A DNA stretch of 20,276 bases from DASQGA01 sp035535315 (GCA_035535315.1 DATLQD010000085.1:1-20276), one strand, 5' to 3'; counted from the first letter of the stretch, positions 6,486-14,456 are shown. Made by a program: numbers and translations. Notes: a model not told the origin generated them from the sequence alone.

Positions 6486-6491
6486 ATGATA
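6486..6491 (-). promoter_or_regulatory. -10 box (TATCAT) for the methyltransferase unit
   Basis: On the minus strand the bases read TATCAT, five of six matching TATAAT. A start 7 nt downstream falls at 6479, directly before the outer stem of the structured leader. It overlaps the pheS -10 on the other strand, giving a compact bidirectional promoter. Confidence 0.5.
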
Positions 6492-6495
6492 CGCT
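6487..6495 (+). promoter_or_regulatory. Extended leaderless -10 (TGATACGCT) for pheS
   Basis: TACGCT lies exactly at -12 to -7 of the pheS ATG at 6502, and a TG one base before it makes an extended -10. There is no Shine-Dalgarno before the ATG, so a leaderless pheST transcript is likely. It shares bases with the divergent TATCAT box. Confidence 0.5.
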
Positions 6496-6501
6496 CGCCC
6501 C

Positions 6502-7497
6502 ATGGACGCCGCTCAGCTTGAAAACGAGGCGTTAAGCGCGATTGCGGGCGCCTCGACGACCGATGACCTGGACGAGGCGCGCGTCCGCTTCCTGGGGCGC
6601 AAGAGCGACCTGAAGCAGGCTCTCCGACAGGTCCGCGACCGCGAGACAGGTATGACGCTGAATGCGGTCCGGGAGCGGCTCGAGGCGTCGTTCGGCGAGC
6701 GGCAGGCCGGTCTCGAGCGCGCCGAGCTCGACCGGAGCCTGCGGGAGGACGTCGTCGACCCGACCTTGCCGGGCGTAGCAACCGCGCGCGGGCACCTACA
6801 CCCGATCACGCATATCCGCCGCGAGGTCGAGGACGTCTTCCTCGGGCTCGGCTACCGCGTTCTCGACGGCCGGGAGGTCGAGACCACCGAGTACAACTTC
6901 GACGCTCTGAACTTCCCGTTCTGGCACCCGGCGCGCTCGCCCCTCGCGTCGCTCTACCTGAACGAGCGCACGCTCCTGCGAACGGAGACGTCTCCGGGGC
7001 AGATCCACGCGATGCAGGAGAGCCCTCCGCCGATCTATCTCGTGACTCTCGGCCGGGTCTATCGCCGCGATACGCCCGATGCGACCCATTCACCGATCTT
7101 CCATCAGGTCGAGGGCCTCGCGATCGACAAGGGTCTGACGATGGCGGACCTGAAGGGCACGCTCCTCTACCTCATGCGCGCGCTCTTCGGTGAGGAGCGG
7201 GAGGTCCGCTTCCGGACCCATTACTTCCCGTTCACGGAGCCCTCGATGGAGCCTGACGTGTCCTGCTTCAACTGTGGCGGCGAGGGCTGCCGGATCTGCA
7301 AGCACTCGGGCTGGATCGAGATGGGCGGCTCGGGCATGGTCGACCCCGCCGTGCTCGAATGGGTCGGTTATGACCCCGAGGAGGTTTCCGGCTTCGCGTT
7401 CGGGCTCGGGCTGGAGCGGATCGCACAGCTCCGACACCGCGTTCCCGACGTCCGGCTCTTCTGGACGAACGACCTTCGCTTCCTGAGGCAGTTTTGA
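6502..7497 (+). CDS. pheS: Phenylalanyl-tRNA synthetase alpha subunit
   Basis: Catalytic alpha subunit of the alpha2beta2 enzyme that charges tRNA-Phe. The 331 residues comprise an N-terminal coiled-coil arm (about 1-90, with VRFLGRKSDLKQALRQV) and the class II catalytic core. Motif 2 is in LGRVYRRDTPDATHSPIFHQVEG and motif 3 in GFAFGLGLERIAQLRH. A Cys4 cluster (Cys255, Cys258, Cys263, Cys266), seen in many bacterial PheS, probably binds zinc. ATG 6502 has no Shine-Dalgarno but an ideally placed -10 for a leaderless start. The stop overlaps pheT as TTGA, giving translational coupling that would help 1:1 subunit supply. No T-box motif precedes it. Confidence 0.98.
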   Translation: MDAAQLENEALSAIAGASTTDDLDEARVRFLGRKSDLKQALRQVRDRETGMTLNAVRERLEASFGERQAGLERAELDRSLREDVVDPTLPGVATARGHLHPITHIRREVEDVFLGLGYRVLDGREVETTEYNFDALNFPFWHPARSPLASLYLNERTLLRTETSPGQIHAMQESPPPIYLVTLGRVYRRDTPDATHSPIFHQVEGLAIDKGLTMADLKGTLLYLMRALFGEEREVRFRTHYFPFTEPSMEPDVSCFNCGGEGCRICKHSGWIEMGGSGMVDPAVLEWVGYDPEEVSGFAFGLGLERIAQLRHRVPDVRLFWTNDLRFLRQF

Positions 7498-9785
7498 AGC
7501 TCCCGGTCAGTTGGCTCCGGGACTACGTCGACGTTCCCTCTCCGCTCGAGGAGGTTGCGAACCGGCTCGCCCTGGCCACGGCTGAGGTCGACCGGATCAT
7601 CCGCCGCGGCATCCCGGATACAGACGGAAACCTCGGTCTCTTCAAGATCGGCCGCGTGCTGGAGGCTGGGAAGCACCCGAACGCTGACCGTCTTCAGCTC
7701 TGCCAGGTCGACGTGGGGGAGGGCAACCCGCGCCAGATCGTCTGCGGCGCCTGGAACTTCGGGCCTGGCGCCACGGTCGCCGTGGCACTGCCGGGAGCCG
7801 TGCTGCCGGACGGCCGCACCCTCGAAAAGGCGAAGCTCCGGGGCACGGTCTCCGACGGCATGATCCTCTCGGAGCAGGAGCTCGAGCTCGGCACCGATGC
7901 GAGCGGCATTCTCGTGCTGGAAGACGGTGCGGATCCCGGCACGCCGCTGGCCGACGTCCTGCCGGTGGTGGAGGAAATCCTCGAGGTCGAGGTGACCGGG
8001 AACCGCCCCGACCTCCTTTCCGTCTACGGGATGGCGCGTGAGATCGCGGCTCTGTACGAGCTTGAGCTCCGGCCGCCTCCGGGCGCTCCCGAGCTTCCGC
8101 TCGACCCGGCAGTTCAGGTCGATGTCGAGGATCTCGAAGGTTGCCCGCGCTACGACGCCCGTCTCTTCTCGGGCGTTCGGATCGGTCCGTCGCCGGCGTG
8201 GCTACGCGCGCGCCTTCTGGCAGCGGGGGTGCGCGCGATCTCGAACGTCGTCGACGTGACCAACTACGTGATGCTCGGCCTCGGAAACCCGCTGCACGCC
8301 TTCGACCACTCCAAGCTGGCCGGGGGGCAAATCATCGTACGCAGGGCGCGGCCGGGCGAGGAGCTCACTACGCTTGACGGCACCCGGCGCAAGCTCGATC
8401 CCGCCGATCTCGTGATCGCCGACGCCGAGTGCGCGGTCGCCTTCGCGGGGATCATGGGCGGGCTCGACACCGAGATCGGCGACGAGACGACCGAAGTGCT
8501 CCTTGAGACGGCGAACTTCGAGCCGACCACGATCCTCGCGAGCTCCGAGCGGCATTCGCTCCGTACCGAGGGCTCGAACCGCTGGGAGAAGGGGGTCGAT
8601 CCGTACCTCGTTCCGCAGGCGGCCGCCCTCGCGACGAAGCTCCTTGTGGAGCTCACCGGCGTTGCCGAGCCCAGGCGGAATGAAGTGGTGGGAACGCTCC
8701 CGGAGCGCCCGGTGATCCGCTTCCGTCCCGAGCGGACGAACCGGCTCGTCGGGATCGACGTCTCCGAGACTGAACAGCGCGAGATCCTGGAGCGCCTCGG
8801 ATTCGACGTGGTCGATGGCTGGGACGTCGTGGTGCCGACGTGGCGCGCCCGCGACGTGACGCGGGAGGTCGACCTCATCGAGGAAATCGCGCGGATCCAC
8901 GGCCTCGACAAGGTCCCCTTCACGCTGCCGCTGCGAAGCGCCATGTTCGGTCGACTCTCCCGGGAGCAGCGGCTGCGGCGCGTGGTCGAAGACGTGCTCG
9001 TGGGCTGTGGCCTTTCCGAGGCGTACACCTGGAGTCTGGCCCGCGGAGACATCAATCTGGACGCTCTCCGCTTGCCCGTTCCCATCTCCGCCGAGCACGC
9101 GGTGCTCCGGACGAGTCTCCTCGAAGGCCTCCTCGACGCGGCCAGGCTGAATGTCGACGCCGGGAACAAGGACATCCGGCTTTTCGAGATCGCCCGAGTC
9201 TACCTTCCGACCGACGAGGAGCTTCCCGATGAGCGCTGGCACGTGGGTGCGGTGCTGGAGGGTGGGTTCTCGGCTGCGAAGGGCGTGATCGAGACGCTCC
9301 ACAGCACTCTGCACGTGGAGGCGCGCTTCGAGCGGGGCTCCGAGCCCTTCCTCCATCCGGGCAAGTCCGCGCGCGTCGAGTCTGGTTGGCTGGGCGAGGT
9401 TCATCCGAACGTCCTCGAAGGCGGTTGGGGGGCGTTCGAGCTCGACCTGGAGACGCTCTTCGCAGGCATTCCGGAACGCATCCACTACGAGGACGTGATC
9501 ACCTACCCCGCGGTCCATCAGGATCTCGCGTTCGTCGTGCCCGAGGACGTGCTCGCCGGCGACCTGGTTGCTGCGGCGCACGCGGCCGCCGGGCCGGAGC
9601 TTCGCGAGGCGAAGGTGTTCGACGTCTACCGGGGCGGCCAGATCCCCGAGGGAAAGAAGTCGATCGCACTCAGCGTCGCGTTCCAGTCGCCCGAACGCAC
9701 GCTCGCGGACGAGGACGCGAGGTCGATCCGCGAGCGGATCGTGGCCTCTCTCGCGGAGCGCTTCGGCGCCGAGCTCCGGGCCTAG
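7494..9785 (+). CDS. pheT: Phenylalanyl-tRNA synthetase beta subunit
   Basis: A 763-residue beta subunit, slightly shorter than the roughly 795-residue E. coli protein. In order: N-terminal MKLPVSWLRDYVDV, an OB-fold tRNA-binding domain (about 40-148, with GKHPNADRLQLC), the B3/B4 editing domain (about 205-375, with ISNVVDVTNYVM), B5 (about 400-472, with VDLIEEIARIHG), the catalytic-like core, and a C-terminal FDX-ACB domain from about residue 664 that contacts the tRNA. The start is TTG 7494, overlapping the pheS stop in TTGA. It ends in TAG at 9783, 7 bp before the convergent neighbour's stop, with a CTAGCTAG octamer between them. Confidence 0.98.
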   Translation: MKLPVSWLRDYVDVPSPLEEVANRLALATAEVDRIIRRGIPDTDGNLGLFKIGRVLEAGKHPNADRLQLCQVDVGEGNPRQIVCGAWNFGPGATVAVALPGAVLPDGRTLEKAKLRGTVSDGMILSEQELELGTDASGILVLEDGADPGTPLADVLPVVEEILEVEVTGNRPDLLSVYGMAREIAALYELELRPPPGAPELPLDPAVQVDVEDLEGCPRYDARLFSGVRIGPSPAWLRARLLAAGVRAISNVVDVTNYVMLGLGNPLHAFDHSKLAGGQIIVRRARPGEELTTLDGTRRKLDPADLVIADAECAVAFAGIMGGLDTEIGDETTEVLLETANFEPTTILASSERHSLRTEGSNRWEKGVDPYLVPQAAALATKLLVELTGVAEPRRNEVVGTLPERPVIRFRPERTNRLVGIDVSETEQREILERLGFDVVDGWDVVVPTWRARDVTREVDLIEEIARIHGLDKVPFTLPLRSAMFGRLSREQRLRRVVEDVLVGCGLSEAYTWSLARGDINLDALRLPVPISAEHAVLRTSLLEGLLDAARLNVDAGNKDIRLFEIARVYLPTDEELPDERWHVGAVLEGGFSAAKGVIETLHSTLHVEARFERGSEPFLHPGKSARVESGWLGEVHPNVLEGGWGAFELDLETLFAGIPERIHYEDVITYPAVHQDLAFVVPEDVLAGDLVAAAHAAAGPELREAKVFDVYRGGQIPEGKKSIALSVAFQSPERTLADEDARSIRERIVASLAERFGAELRA

Positions 9786-9792
9786 TCCCTAG

Positions 9793-10128
9793 CTAGCGCC
9801 GCCCGAAGAGGCGGCGCAGGAAGCCGCCCCGGTCGGCCGGATTCACTCGGATGACCGGCTCGTCCTCGTACTCGTCCAGCCGATCGAACTCGTCCTGCGT
9901 GAGGTCGATTTCGACCCGGCGCGGCCAGATGCCCGTCACCCGCTCGGAGGGGACGAACTTCGGCTTTCCGATCACATGCTTGGACACGGCGAGCCCGGTG
10001 AAGACGTCTGCGGTGGGGTCGCCGACAACCTTGCTCACCTTTCCGATCGCAAAACCGTCCGAGGTGAACACCTCCGCATTCGCCTCGATCGCCTTCCAGG
10101 AAACCTGTGGCTCGGGGGACGTGGTCAT
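9793..10128 (-). CDS. PRC-barrel-like small protein
   Basis: A 111-residue protein with a beta-rich segment resembling PRC-barrel/DUF2171-type domains: EVFTSDGFAIGKVSKVVGD, then KFVPSERVTGIWPRRVEIDLTQDEFDRL. PRC-barrels are found in RNA-processing factors and small stress or membrane-surface proteins; the role here is unknown. The C-terminus is basic (GGFLRRLFGRR). Its ATG (10128-10126) overlaps the stop of the upstream gene as ATGA, so the two are probably co-translated. It converges on pheT with a 7-bp gap. Confidence 0.75.
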   Translation of the reverse strand: MTTSPEPQVSWKAIEANAEVFTSDGFAIGKVSKVVGDPTADVFTGLAVSKHVIGKPKFVPSERVTGIWPRRVEIDLTQDEFDRLDEYEDEPVIRVNPADRGGFLRRLFGRR

Positions 10129-10784
10129 ACCGACCGCCCTGCGATCCGCCAGACCGGGCCCTGGGTCGCAGCCGGGTGGTCGTCCGAGACGACCCTCAGC
10201 ACCTTGAGCGTCCCTGTGATCCCCTCGGCGTCGAGGCGCTCGAGGCAGCGGCGCGCCATGCCGGCCGAGACGCCGTACCCGAGCTCGCGTGCGACGCGGA
10301 AGCGGAGTGCCGTCAGCTCTCCGCCACGGGCTGGATTCGCGGGCGCCATGAGGAGCGCGGCCCGCTCGATGTAGTCCGACGAGTCGAGCACGATCTCCAC
10401 ATAGCAGTGCGACCAGTCCGGCGGGAACGTCTCGAGGAGCGCGTCCCAGGCCGCGGCAAGGCTTTCTCCCTTTCCGACAGGCGGAGAAGCGGTCGACAGC
10501 GGTGTCTCGTCGGAGTCGATCAGGACGAGCCGCCCGCGGATCCCCTCTTGATCGAGCCGCGCGAGTACGCGGCGGACGAGCTCGGGGCTTGCCCCGACAG
10601 GGGCGGGGCCGTTGTAGACGTCGAGGACGTACCCGTCGGCGCTGCGTCCGGGCGTCGCCGGTGCGAGGATCAAGCCCGCGCGGCCCAGGTCTTCCGGCTC
10701 CTCCACCTTGAGCTCGAGGCGCGCGTGCATCCAGTCTCGTGGCAGGCCGTCCAGAACCTCCGTCGCCCGCTCCGCCAGTGCCAC
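10125..10784 (-). CDS. Unknown protein with two internal repeats
   Basis: A 219-residue protein I do not recognise. It consists of two copies of one unit. Residues about 13-90 begin LPRDWMHARLELKVEEPEDLG and end LDQEGIRGRLVLID; residues about 117-205 begin FPPDWSHCYVEIVLDSSDYI and end LDAEGITGTLKVLRV. Each copy has a PxDW motif, an (A/L)LxLAPAxP-like stretch and a C-terminal helix-plus-strand. No signal peptide or membrane segment is seen. GTG 10784 has a TAAGAT box at -13 to -8 and no Shine-Dalgarno. It is probably transcribed with the PRC-barrel-like gene through the ATGA overlap. Confidence 0.75.
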   Translation of the reverse strand: MALAERATEVLDGLPRDWMHARLELKVEEPEDLGRAGLILAPATPGRSADGYVLDVYNGPAPVGASPELVRRVLARLDQEGIRGRLVLIDSDETPLSTASPPVGKGESLAAAWDALLETFPPDWSHCYVEIVLDSSDYIERAALLMAPANPARGGELTALRFRVARELGYGVSAGMARRCLERLDAEGITGTLKVLRVVSDDHPAATQGPVWRIAGRSV

Positions 10785-10791
10785 GGCCCGG

Positions 10792-10797
10792 ATCTTA
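10792..10797 (-). promoter_or_regulatory. -10 box (TAAGAT) for the duplicated-domain gene
   Basis: The minus strand reads TAAGAT at -13 to -8 of the GTG start at 10784, one base off the exact leaderless spacing seen elsewhere in the window. It lies in the divergent gap facing the dehydrogenase operon. Confidence 0.35.
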
Positions 10798-10805
10798 GTC
10801 TGTCT

Positions 10806-10814
10806 TGCTAGCGT
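10806..10814 (+). promoter_or_regulatory. Extended -10 (TGCTAGCGT) for the dehydrogenase operon
   Basis: TGCTAGCGT fits TGnTANNNT and predicts a start near 10821, about 30 nt ahead of the E1alpha start. It overlaps a direct repeat GTGCCCC at 10813-10819 and 10824-10830 (11-nt period). A small palindrome CAGCA-A-TGCTG follows at 10834-10844. Either could be a regulator site or could be chance. Confidence 0.35.
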
Positions 10815-10850
10815 GCCCCGTTAGTGCCCCTTCCAGCAATGCTGCACTAG

Positions 10851-11822
10851 TTGGCCACGGTCGAGCAGAGGCAGACCCTCTCTCCGGAGCGGCTTAGGGA
10901 GTTCCTCCGCGAGATGCTCCTGATCCGCCGCTTCGAGGAGAAGGTCGAGGAGCGTTTTCGAGCAGGTGAGCTGCCCGGGTTCCTGCATGTCGCGATCGGC
11001 CAGGAAGCCATCGCGGTCGGCGTCTGCAAAGCCCTCGAGGACGGTGACGTGATCGCCTCGACGCACCGTGCCCACGGGCACACCCTTGCGAAGGGGACCC
11101 ACCCGAACGAGCTCATGGCCGAGCTTTACGGCAAGGTCGAGGGCTGCAGCCACGGTTACGGCGGCTCCATGCACCTCTACGACGTCGAGCGCGGAAACCT
11201 CGGTGCAAACGCGGTCGTGGGAGGAGGGCTGCCGGCGATCACGGGTGCTGCACTCGCGTTCAAAATGCGCGGTGAGCCTCGGGTGGCGGTCGCCTTTTTC
11301 GGTGACGGCGCCACCAACATCGGCACGTTTCACGAGTCATTGAACCTCGCCCAGCTCTGGCGCGTGCCGGCCGTCTTCGTGTGCGAGAACAACCACTATG
11401 CAGAGTCGACTCCGGCTGCCCAGCAGCTGCCGATCGAGGATCTCGAACAGCGTGCAGTGGCTTTCGGAATGACCTCGATAAAGGTCCACGGCCAGGACGT
11501 CGAGGCGGTCTACAGGGCGACGAAGAAGGCTCTCGAGCACGCGCGTGAGGGCAAAGGACCGGTTTTCCTCCTCTGCGAGACGTTTCGCCTCACGGGCCAC
11601 TATGTCGGCGACCCGCAGGTCTACCGGCCGAAGGAGGAGGTGCGCGAGGTCCGGGCCAAGCAGGACCCGCTCCCGAAGCTCCGGGAGAAGCTGGGGATCT
11701 CCGATGAGGACTGGGACGAGCTCGACCGGGAGGTCACCGAGCTCGTCGAGGGCTCTGTCGAGTTCGCCAAGGCCGGGACGGATCCAAAACCGGAAGACGC
11801 CCTCAAAAATGTCTACGCGTAG
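10851..11822 (+). CDS. TPP-dependent dehydrogenase E1 alpha subunit (pyruvate/acetoin type)
   Basis: A 323-residue E1alpha that with E1beta decarboxylates a 2-oxoacid (or cleaves acetoin) on thiamine diphosphate and passes the acyl group to lipoyl-E2. The TPP/Mg motif begins GDGATNIG (residue 151) and ends ENN (179-181). The phosphorylation-loop region GHYVGDPQVYR and the THRAHGHTLAKG, LYGKVEGCSHGYGGSMH and NHYAESTP segments resemble acetoin dehydrogenase AcoA more than classical PdhA, but substrate cannot be settled. TTG 10851 is the only possible N-terminal start because a TAG precedes it in frame; no Shine-Dalgarno is visible. It is the first gene of a four-gene operon. Confidence 0.93.
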   Translation: MATVEQRQTLSPERLREFLREMLLIRRFEEKVEERFRAGELPGFLHVAIGQEAIAVGVCKALEDGDVIASTHRAHGHTLAKGTHPNELMAELYGKVEGCSHGYGGSMHLYDVERGNLGANAVVGGGLPAITGAALAFKMRGEPRVAVAFFGDGATNIGTFHESLNLAQLWRVPAVFVCENNHYAESTPAAQQLPIEDLEQRAVAFGMTSIKVHGQDVEAVYRATKKALEHAREGKGPVFLLCETFRLTGHYVGDPQVYRPKEEVREVRAKQDPLPKLREKLGISDEDWDELDREVTELVEGSVEFAKAGTDPKPEDALKNVYA

Positions 11823-11834
11823 CGCCCAAAGCTG

Positions 11835-12815
11835 ATGCCCGAGACCACCTACCGCGAGGCGATCCGCGACTCGATGAGCGAGGCGATGCGCCGTGACGAC
11901 GACGTCTTCATCATGGGTGAGGACATCGCGGAGATGGGCGGGTCCATGGGTGTCACCCAGGGGATGCTCGAGGAGTTTGGGCCGGACCGCGTGCGGAACA
12001 CGCCGATCTCGGAGATGGCCATCGTCGGCGCGGGCATCGGCGCCGCCATGCAGGGCATGCGCCCGATCGTCGAGATCATGTACCAGGACTTCACGACGCT
12101 CGCGATGGAGCAGCTCGTGAGCCAGGCGGCCAAGCACCGATACATGTCCGGCGGCCAGCTCTCCGTGCCGCTGACTGTTCGAACTCAGGGCGGCGCCGGG
12201 TGGTCACCGGGCGCACAGCACGCGCAGCAGCTCGAGGCGTGGTTCGTCCACGTGCCGGGCCTGAAGGTGGTCTTCCCGTCGACCCCAGCGGATGCGAAGG
12301 GACTCCTCTGGTCCTCGATTTACGACGAGAACCCGGTCATGTTCTTCGAGCACCGGACCCTCTATCCGATCAAGGGAGAGGTGCCCGATGAGATCGAGCC
12401 GATCGAGCTCGGGAAGGCGCGAATTCACCGTGAGGGCGAGGACGTCACGGTCGTCGCCACGGGCCGGCTCGTCCACGAGTCGCTGGCCGCCGCCGACGAG
12501 GCGGAAGAGCAAGGCATCTCGGTCGAGGTGGTCGACCCGCGCACGCTCCAGCCGCTCGACGAGGAGACGGTGGTCGCCTCCGTCAACAAGACCAGCCGCT
12601 GTGTAGTCGCCCACGAGGCAGTCGTCCGCATGGGCTGGGGAGCTGAGCTGGCCGCCGTCGTCCAGGAGCAGTGCTTCGACTACCTCGACGCCCCGGTCGA
12701 GCGCGTCGGCGCCAAGTTCACGCCGATTCCGTTCGCGCCCGTGATGGAGGAGTTCGTCATTCCGCACAAGGCGGACGTGCTCGAGGCGATTCTTCGCACG
12801 GTGGAGCGCGGCTGA
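11835..12815 (+). CDS. TPP-dependent dehydrogenase E1 beta subunit
   Basis: A 326-residue transketolase-type beta subunit with the usual TYREAIRDSMSEAMRRDDDVFIMGEDIAEMGG opening (split here by the family's GEDIA motif), RNTPISEMAIVGAGIGAAM, VRTQGGAGWSPGAQHAQ and the C-terminal VVDPRTLQPLD. It forms the alpha2beta2 E1 with the upstream gene and contributes to the TPP site through the conserved Glu in the ISEMA segment. ATG 11835 follows the E1alpha stop by 12 bp. The only spacer is AGCGCCCAAAGCTG, without a strong ribosome binding site, so coupling to E1alpha is likely. Full family length. Confidence 0.95.
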   Translation: MPETTYREAIRDSMSEAMRRDDDVFIMGEDIAEMGGSMGVTQGMLEEFGPDRVRNTPISEMAIVGAGIGAAMQGMRPIVEIMYQDFTTLAMEQLVSQAAKHRYMSGGQLSVPLTVRTQGGAGWSPGAQHAQQLEAWFVHVPGLKVVFPSTPADAKGLLWSSIYDENPVMFFEHRTLYPIKGEVPDEIEPIELGKARIHREGEDVTVVATGRLVHESLAAADEAEEQGISVEVVDPRTLQPLDEETVVASVNKTSRCVVAHEAVVRMGWGAELAAVVQEQCFDYLDAPVERVGAKFTPIPFAPVMEEFVIPHKADVLEAILRTVERG

Positions 12816-12818
12816 GTC

Positions 12819-14123
12819 GTGGCCAACCAGGTCACGCTCCCGCGGCTCGGCCAGGGCATGGAGTCCGGCACGATCGTTCGCTGGCTGAAGGCGGAGGGTG
12901 ACAAGGTCGAGAAGGGCGAGCCGCTCTACGAGCTCGACACGGAGAAAGTCACCCAGGAGGTGGAATCCGACGCCTCCGGGGTCGTCTTGAAGATCCTCGC
13001 AGGCGAAGGCGAGGAGATCGAGGTCGGGAAACCGGTTGCCGTGATCGGCGAAGAAGGCGAGGAAATCTCCTCCGAAACTGACGATTCGTCGGAGGAAGGC
13101 GGGTCGGACGGGGATGGGACGGCTCGCGAGGTTTCGGACGACGAGCCGAAGGAAGAGGGCGATCCGGCGCCGAAGCGCGAGGGCGAGCGCGAAGAGGGAC
13201 GCGAGGCGCGCGCTGACTCCGATGGCAAGCCCGAGCAGGCGAAGCAGGCTGAACGCGTCGAGCAACCGGAGGTTTCTGGACGGCGGGTGAAGGCCTCGCC
13301 GCTGGCCCGGCGGCTCGCCAAGGAGCGCGGGCTCGAGCTCTCCAGTCTCAAGGGAACCGGTCCGGAGGGCCGCATCGTCGCCGAGGACGTCGAGCGCGCT
13401 GCCGCCCAGCCAGGTTGGGCAGCCGAGGCGCCGGCGAGCGACGAGGTTGAGGTCGTGCAGCTCTCGAGCATGCGGAAAACGATCGCCCGGCGGATGACCG
13501 AGGCCTGGGAGACGCCGCACTTCCAGATTGCGATGACGGTCGACATGCGCGCGGCCATGCGCCTCCGAGAGCTGCTCCTCGAGCGCACACAGGAGGGCGC
13601 GACGCGGCCGACCTTCTCGGACGTCCTCACGAAGGCCTGCGCGATGGCGCTCCTGCGCCACCGCGACATGAACGCCCACTTCGCCGGCACCGAGGTGCAC
13701 ATCTTCCCGACCGCGAACATCGGGATCGCGGTCGCAGTCCCGCACGGCCTCGTCGTGCCGGTGATTCGAAACTGCGAGCGCAAGTCGATCGCCGAACTCG
13801 CCGCGGCGCGCGTCGATCTCGTCGAGCGCACGCGCGCAGGCAAGCTCACGCAGGGCGACCTCGAGGACGGCACCTTCACGATCTCGAACCTGGGCATGTA
13901 CGGGGTCGACCGGTTCGTCGCGGTGCTAAACCCACCGCAGGCCGGGATCCTGGCTGTCGGCGCGATTCAGGAGCGCCCCGTGGTCGAGGACGGCGAGCTG
14001 GTGGCGCGGCCGGTGATGGAGCTCACACTCTCCTGCGATCACCGCTCGGTGGACGGCGCCACCGCGTCGGAGTTCCTCGGGACCGTCAAGGCGTTCCTCG
14101 AAGAACCCGGCCTCATGCTCTAG
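12819..14123 (+). CDS. Dihydrolipoyl acyltransferase E2
   Basis: A 434-residue E2 core that accepts the acyl group on lipoate and transfers it to CoA. Domain order: one lipoyl domain (1-80; lipoylated Lys43 in ELDTEKVTQEV), a long charged linker (about 80-152), a peripheral subunit-binding domain (about 155-195, KASPLARRLAKERGLEL...TGPEGRIVAEDV), and the catalytic domain (about 210-434) with His408 and Asp412 in SCDHRSVDGATA. The linker is unusual: strongly acidic and rich in Glu, Asp, Ser, Gly and Lys instead of Ala/Pro. The start is GTG 12819, 3 bp after the E1beta stop. The single lipoyl domain suits acetoin, pyruvate or branched-chain substrates. Confidence 0.95.
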   Translation: MANQVTLPRLGQGMESGTIVRWLKAEGDKVEKGEPLYELDTEKVTQEVESDASGVVLKILAGEGEEIEVGKPVAVIGEEGEEISSETDDSSEEGGSDGDGTAREVSDDEPKEEGDPAPKREGEREEGREARADSDGKPEQAKQAERVEQPEVSGRRVKASPLARRLAKERGLELSSLKGTGPEGRIVAEDVERAAAQPGWAAEAPASDEVEVVQLSSMRKTIARRMTEAWETPHFQIAMTVDMRAAMRLRELLLERTQEGATRPTFSDVLTKACAMALLRHRDMNAHFAGTEVHIFPTANIGIAVAVPHGLVVPVIRNCERKSIAELAAARVDLVERTRAGKLTQGDLEDGTFTISNLGMYGVDRFVAVLNPPQAGILAVGAIQERPVVEDGELVARPVMELTLSCDHRSVDGATASEFLGTVKAFLEEPGLML

Positions 14124-14456
14124 ATGCAGATCTGGTACCGCGTGAAGGATCTCGACCGCGCGGAGCGCTTCTACGTCGACACTCTCGGCTTCCAGGAGCT
14201 CTACCGGGACGAGAAGGACCGGTGGATGCGGCTTGGCCGCGATGGAGTCGAGGTTCACATCGCCGAGAGCGAAGTGGCAAAGCCGGACACCGACACTGCG
14301 CTGGCGATTGAGGTGGACGACGTGAAAGCTGAGGCGGCGCGGCTCCGCGAGGCCGGGGTGAACGTGGGAGTTGTGCTCGAGATACCCGGGGCTATCCGCA
14401 TCCTCGACGTCTTCGACCCCGACGGTAACCGCATCCAGCTCACGCAAGACGTCTAG
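14124..14456 (+). CDS. VOC-superfamily (glyoxalase-like) protein
   Basis: A 110-residue single vicinal-oxygen-chelate module pair: beta-alpha-beta-beta-beta with RVKDLDRAERFYVDTLGFQEL in the first half and IEVDDVKAEAARLREAGVNV then FDPDGNRIQLTQDV in the second. At the end, most metal-dependent relatives have Glu (N-x-IEL); here it is Gln (RIQL), so a metal-dependent lyase role is doubtful. ATG 14124 abuts the E2 stop with zero spacing, so it is the last gene of the dehydrogenase operon. It may handle a reactive carbonyl or bind a ligand; this is inference. Confidence 0.88.
   Translation: MQIWYRVKDLDRAERFYVDTLGFQELYRDEKDRWMRLGRDGVEVHIAESEVAKPDTDTALAIEVDDVKAEAARLREAGVNVGVVLEIPGAIRILDVFDPDGNRIQLTQDV

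Noticed and set aside
6361..6501. T-box riboswitch for pheS
   Set aside because: No T-box antiterminator core and no terminator with a T run; pheS also appears leaderless with its -10 downstream of the element.
8202..9581. Long minus-strand open frame (459 codons) opposite pheT
   Set aside because: It mirrors the codon pattern of pheT; the translation is Arg/Glu/His-rich with no family features. Typical antisense shadow in high-GC DNA.
12204..13745. Minus-strand open frame of 513 codons opposite E1beta/E2
   Set aside because: Antisense to two securely identified genes, low-complexity translation and no motif.
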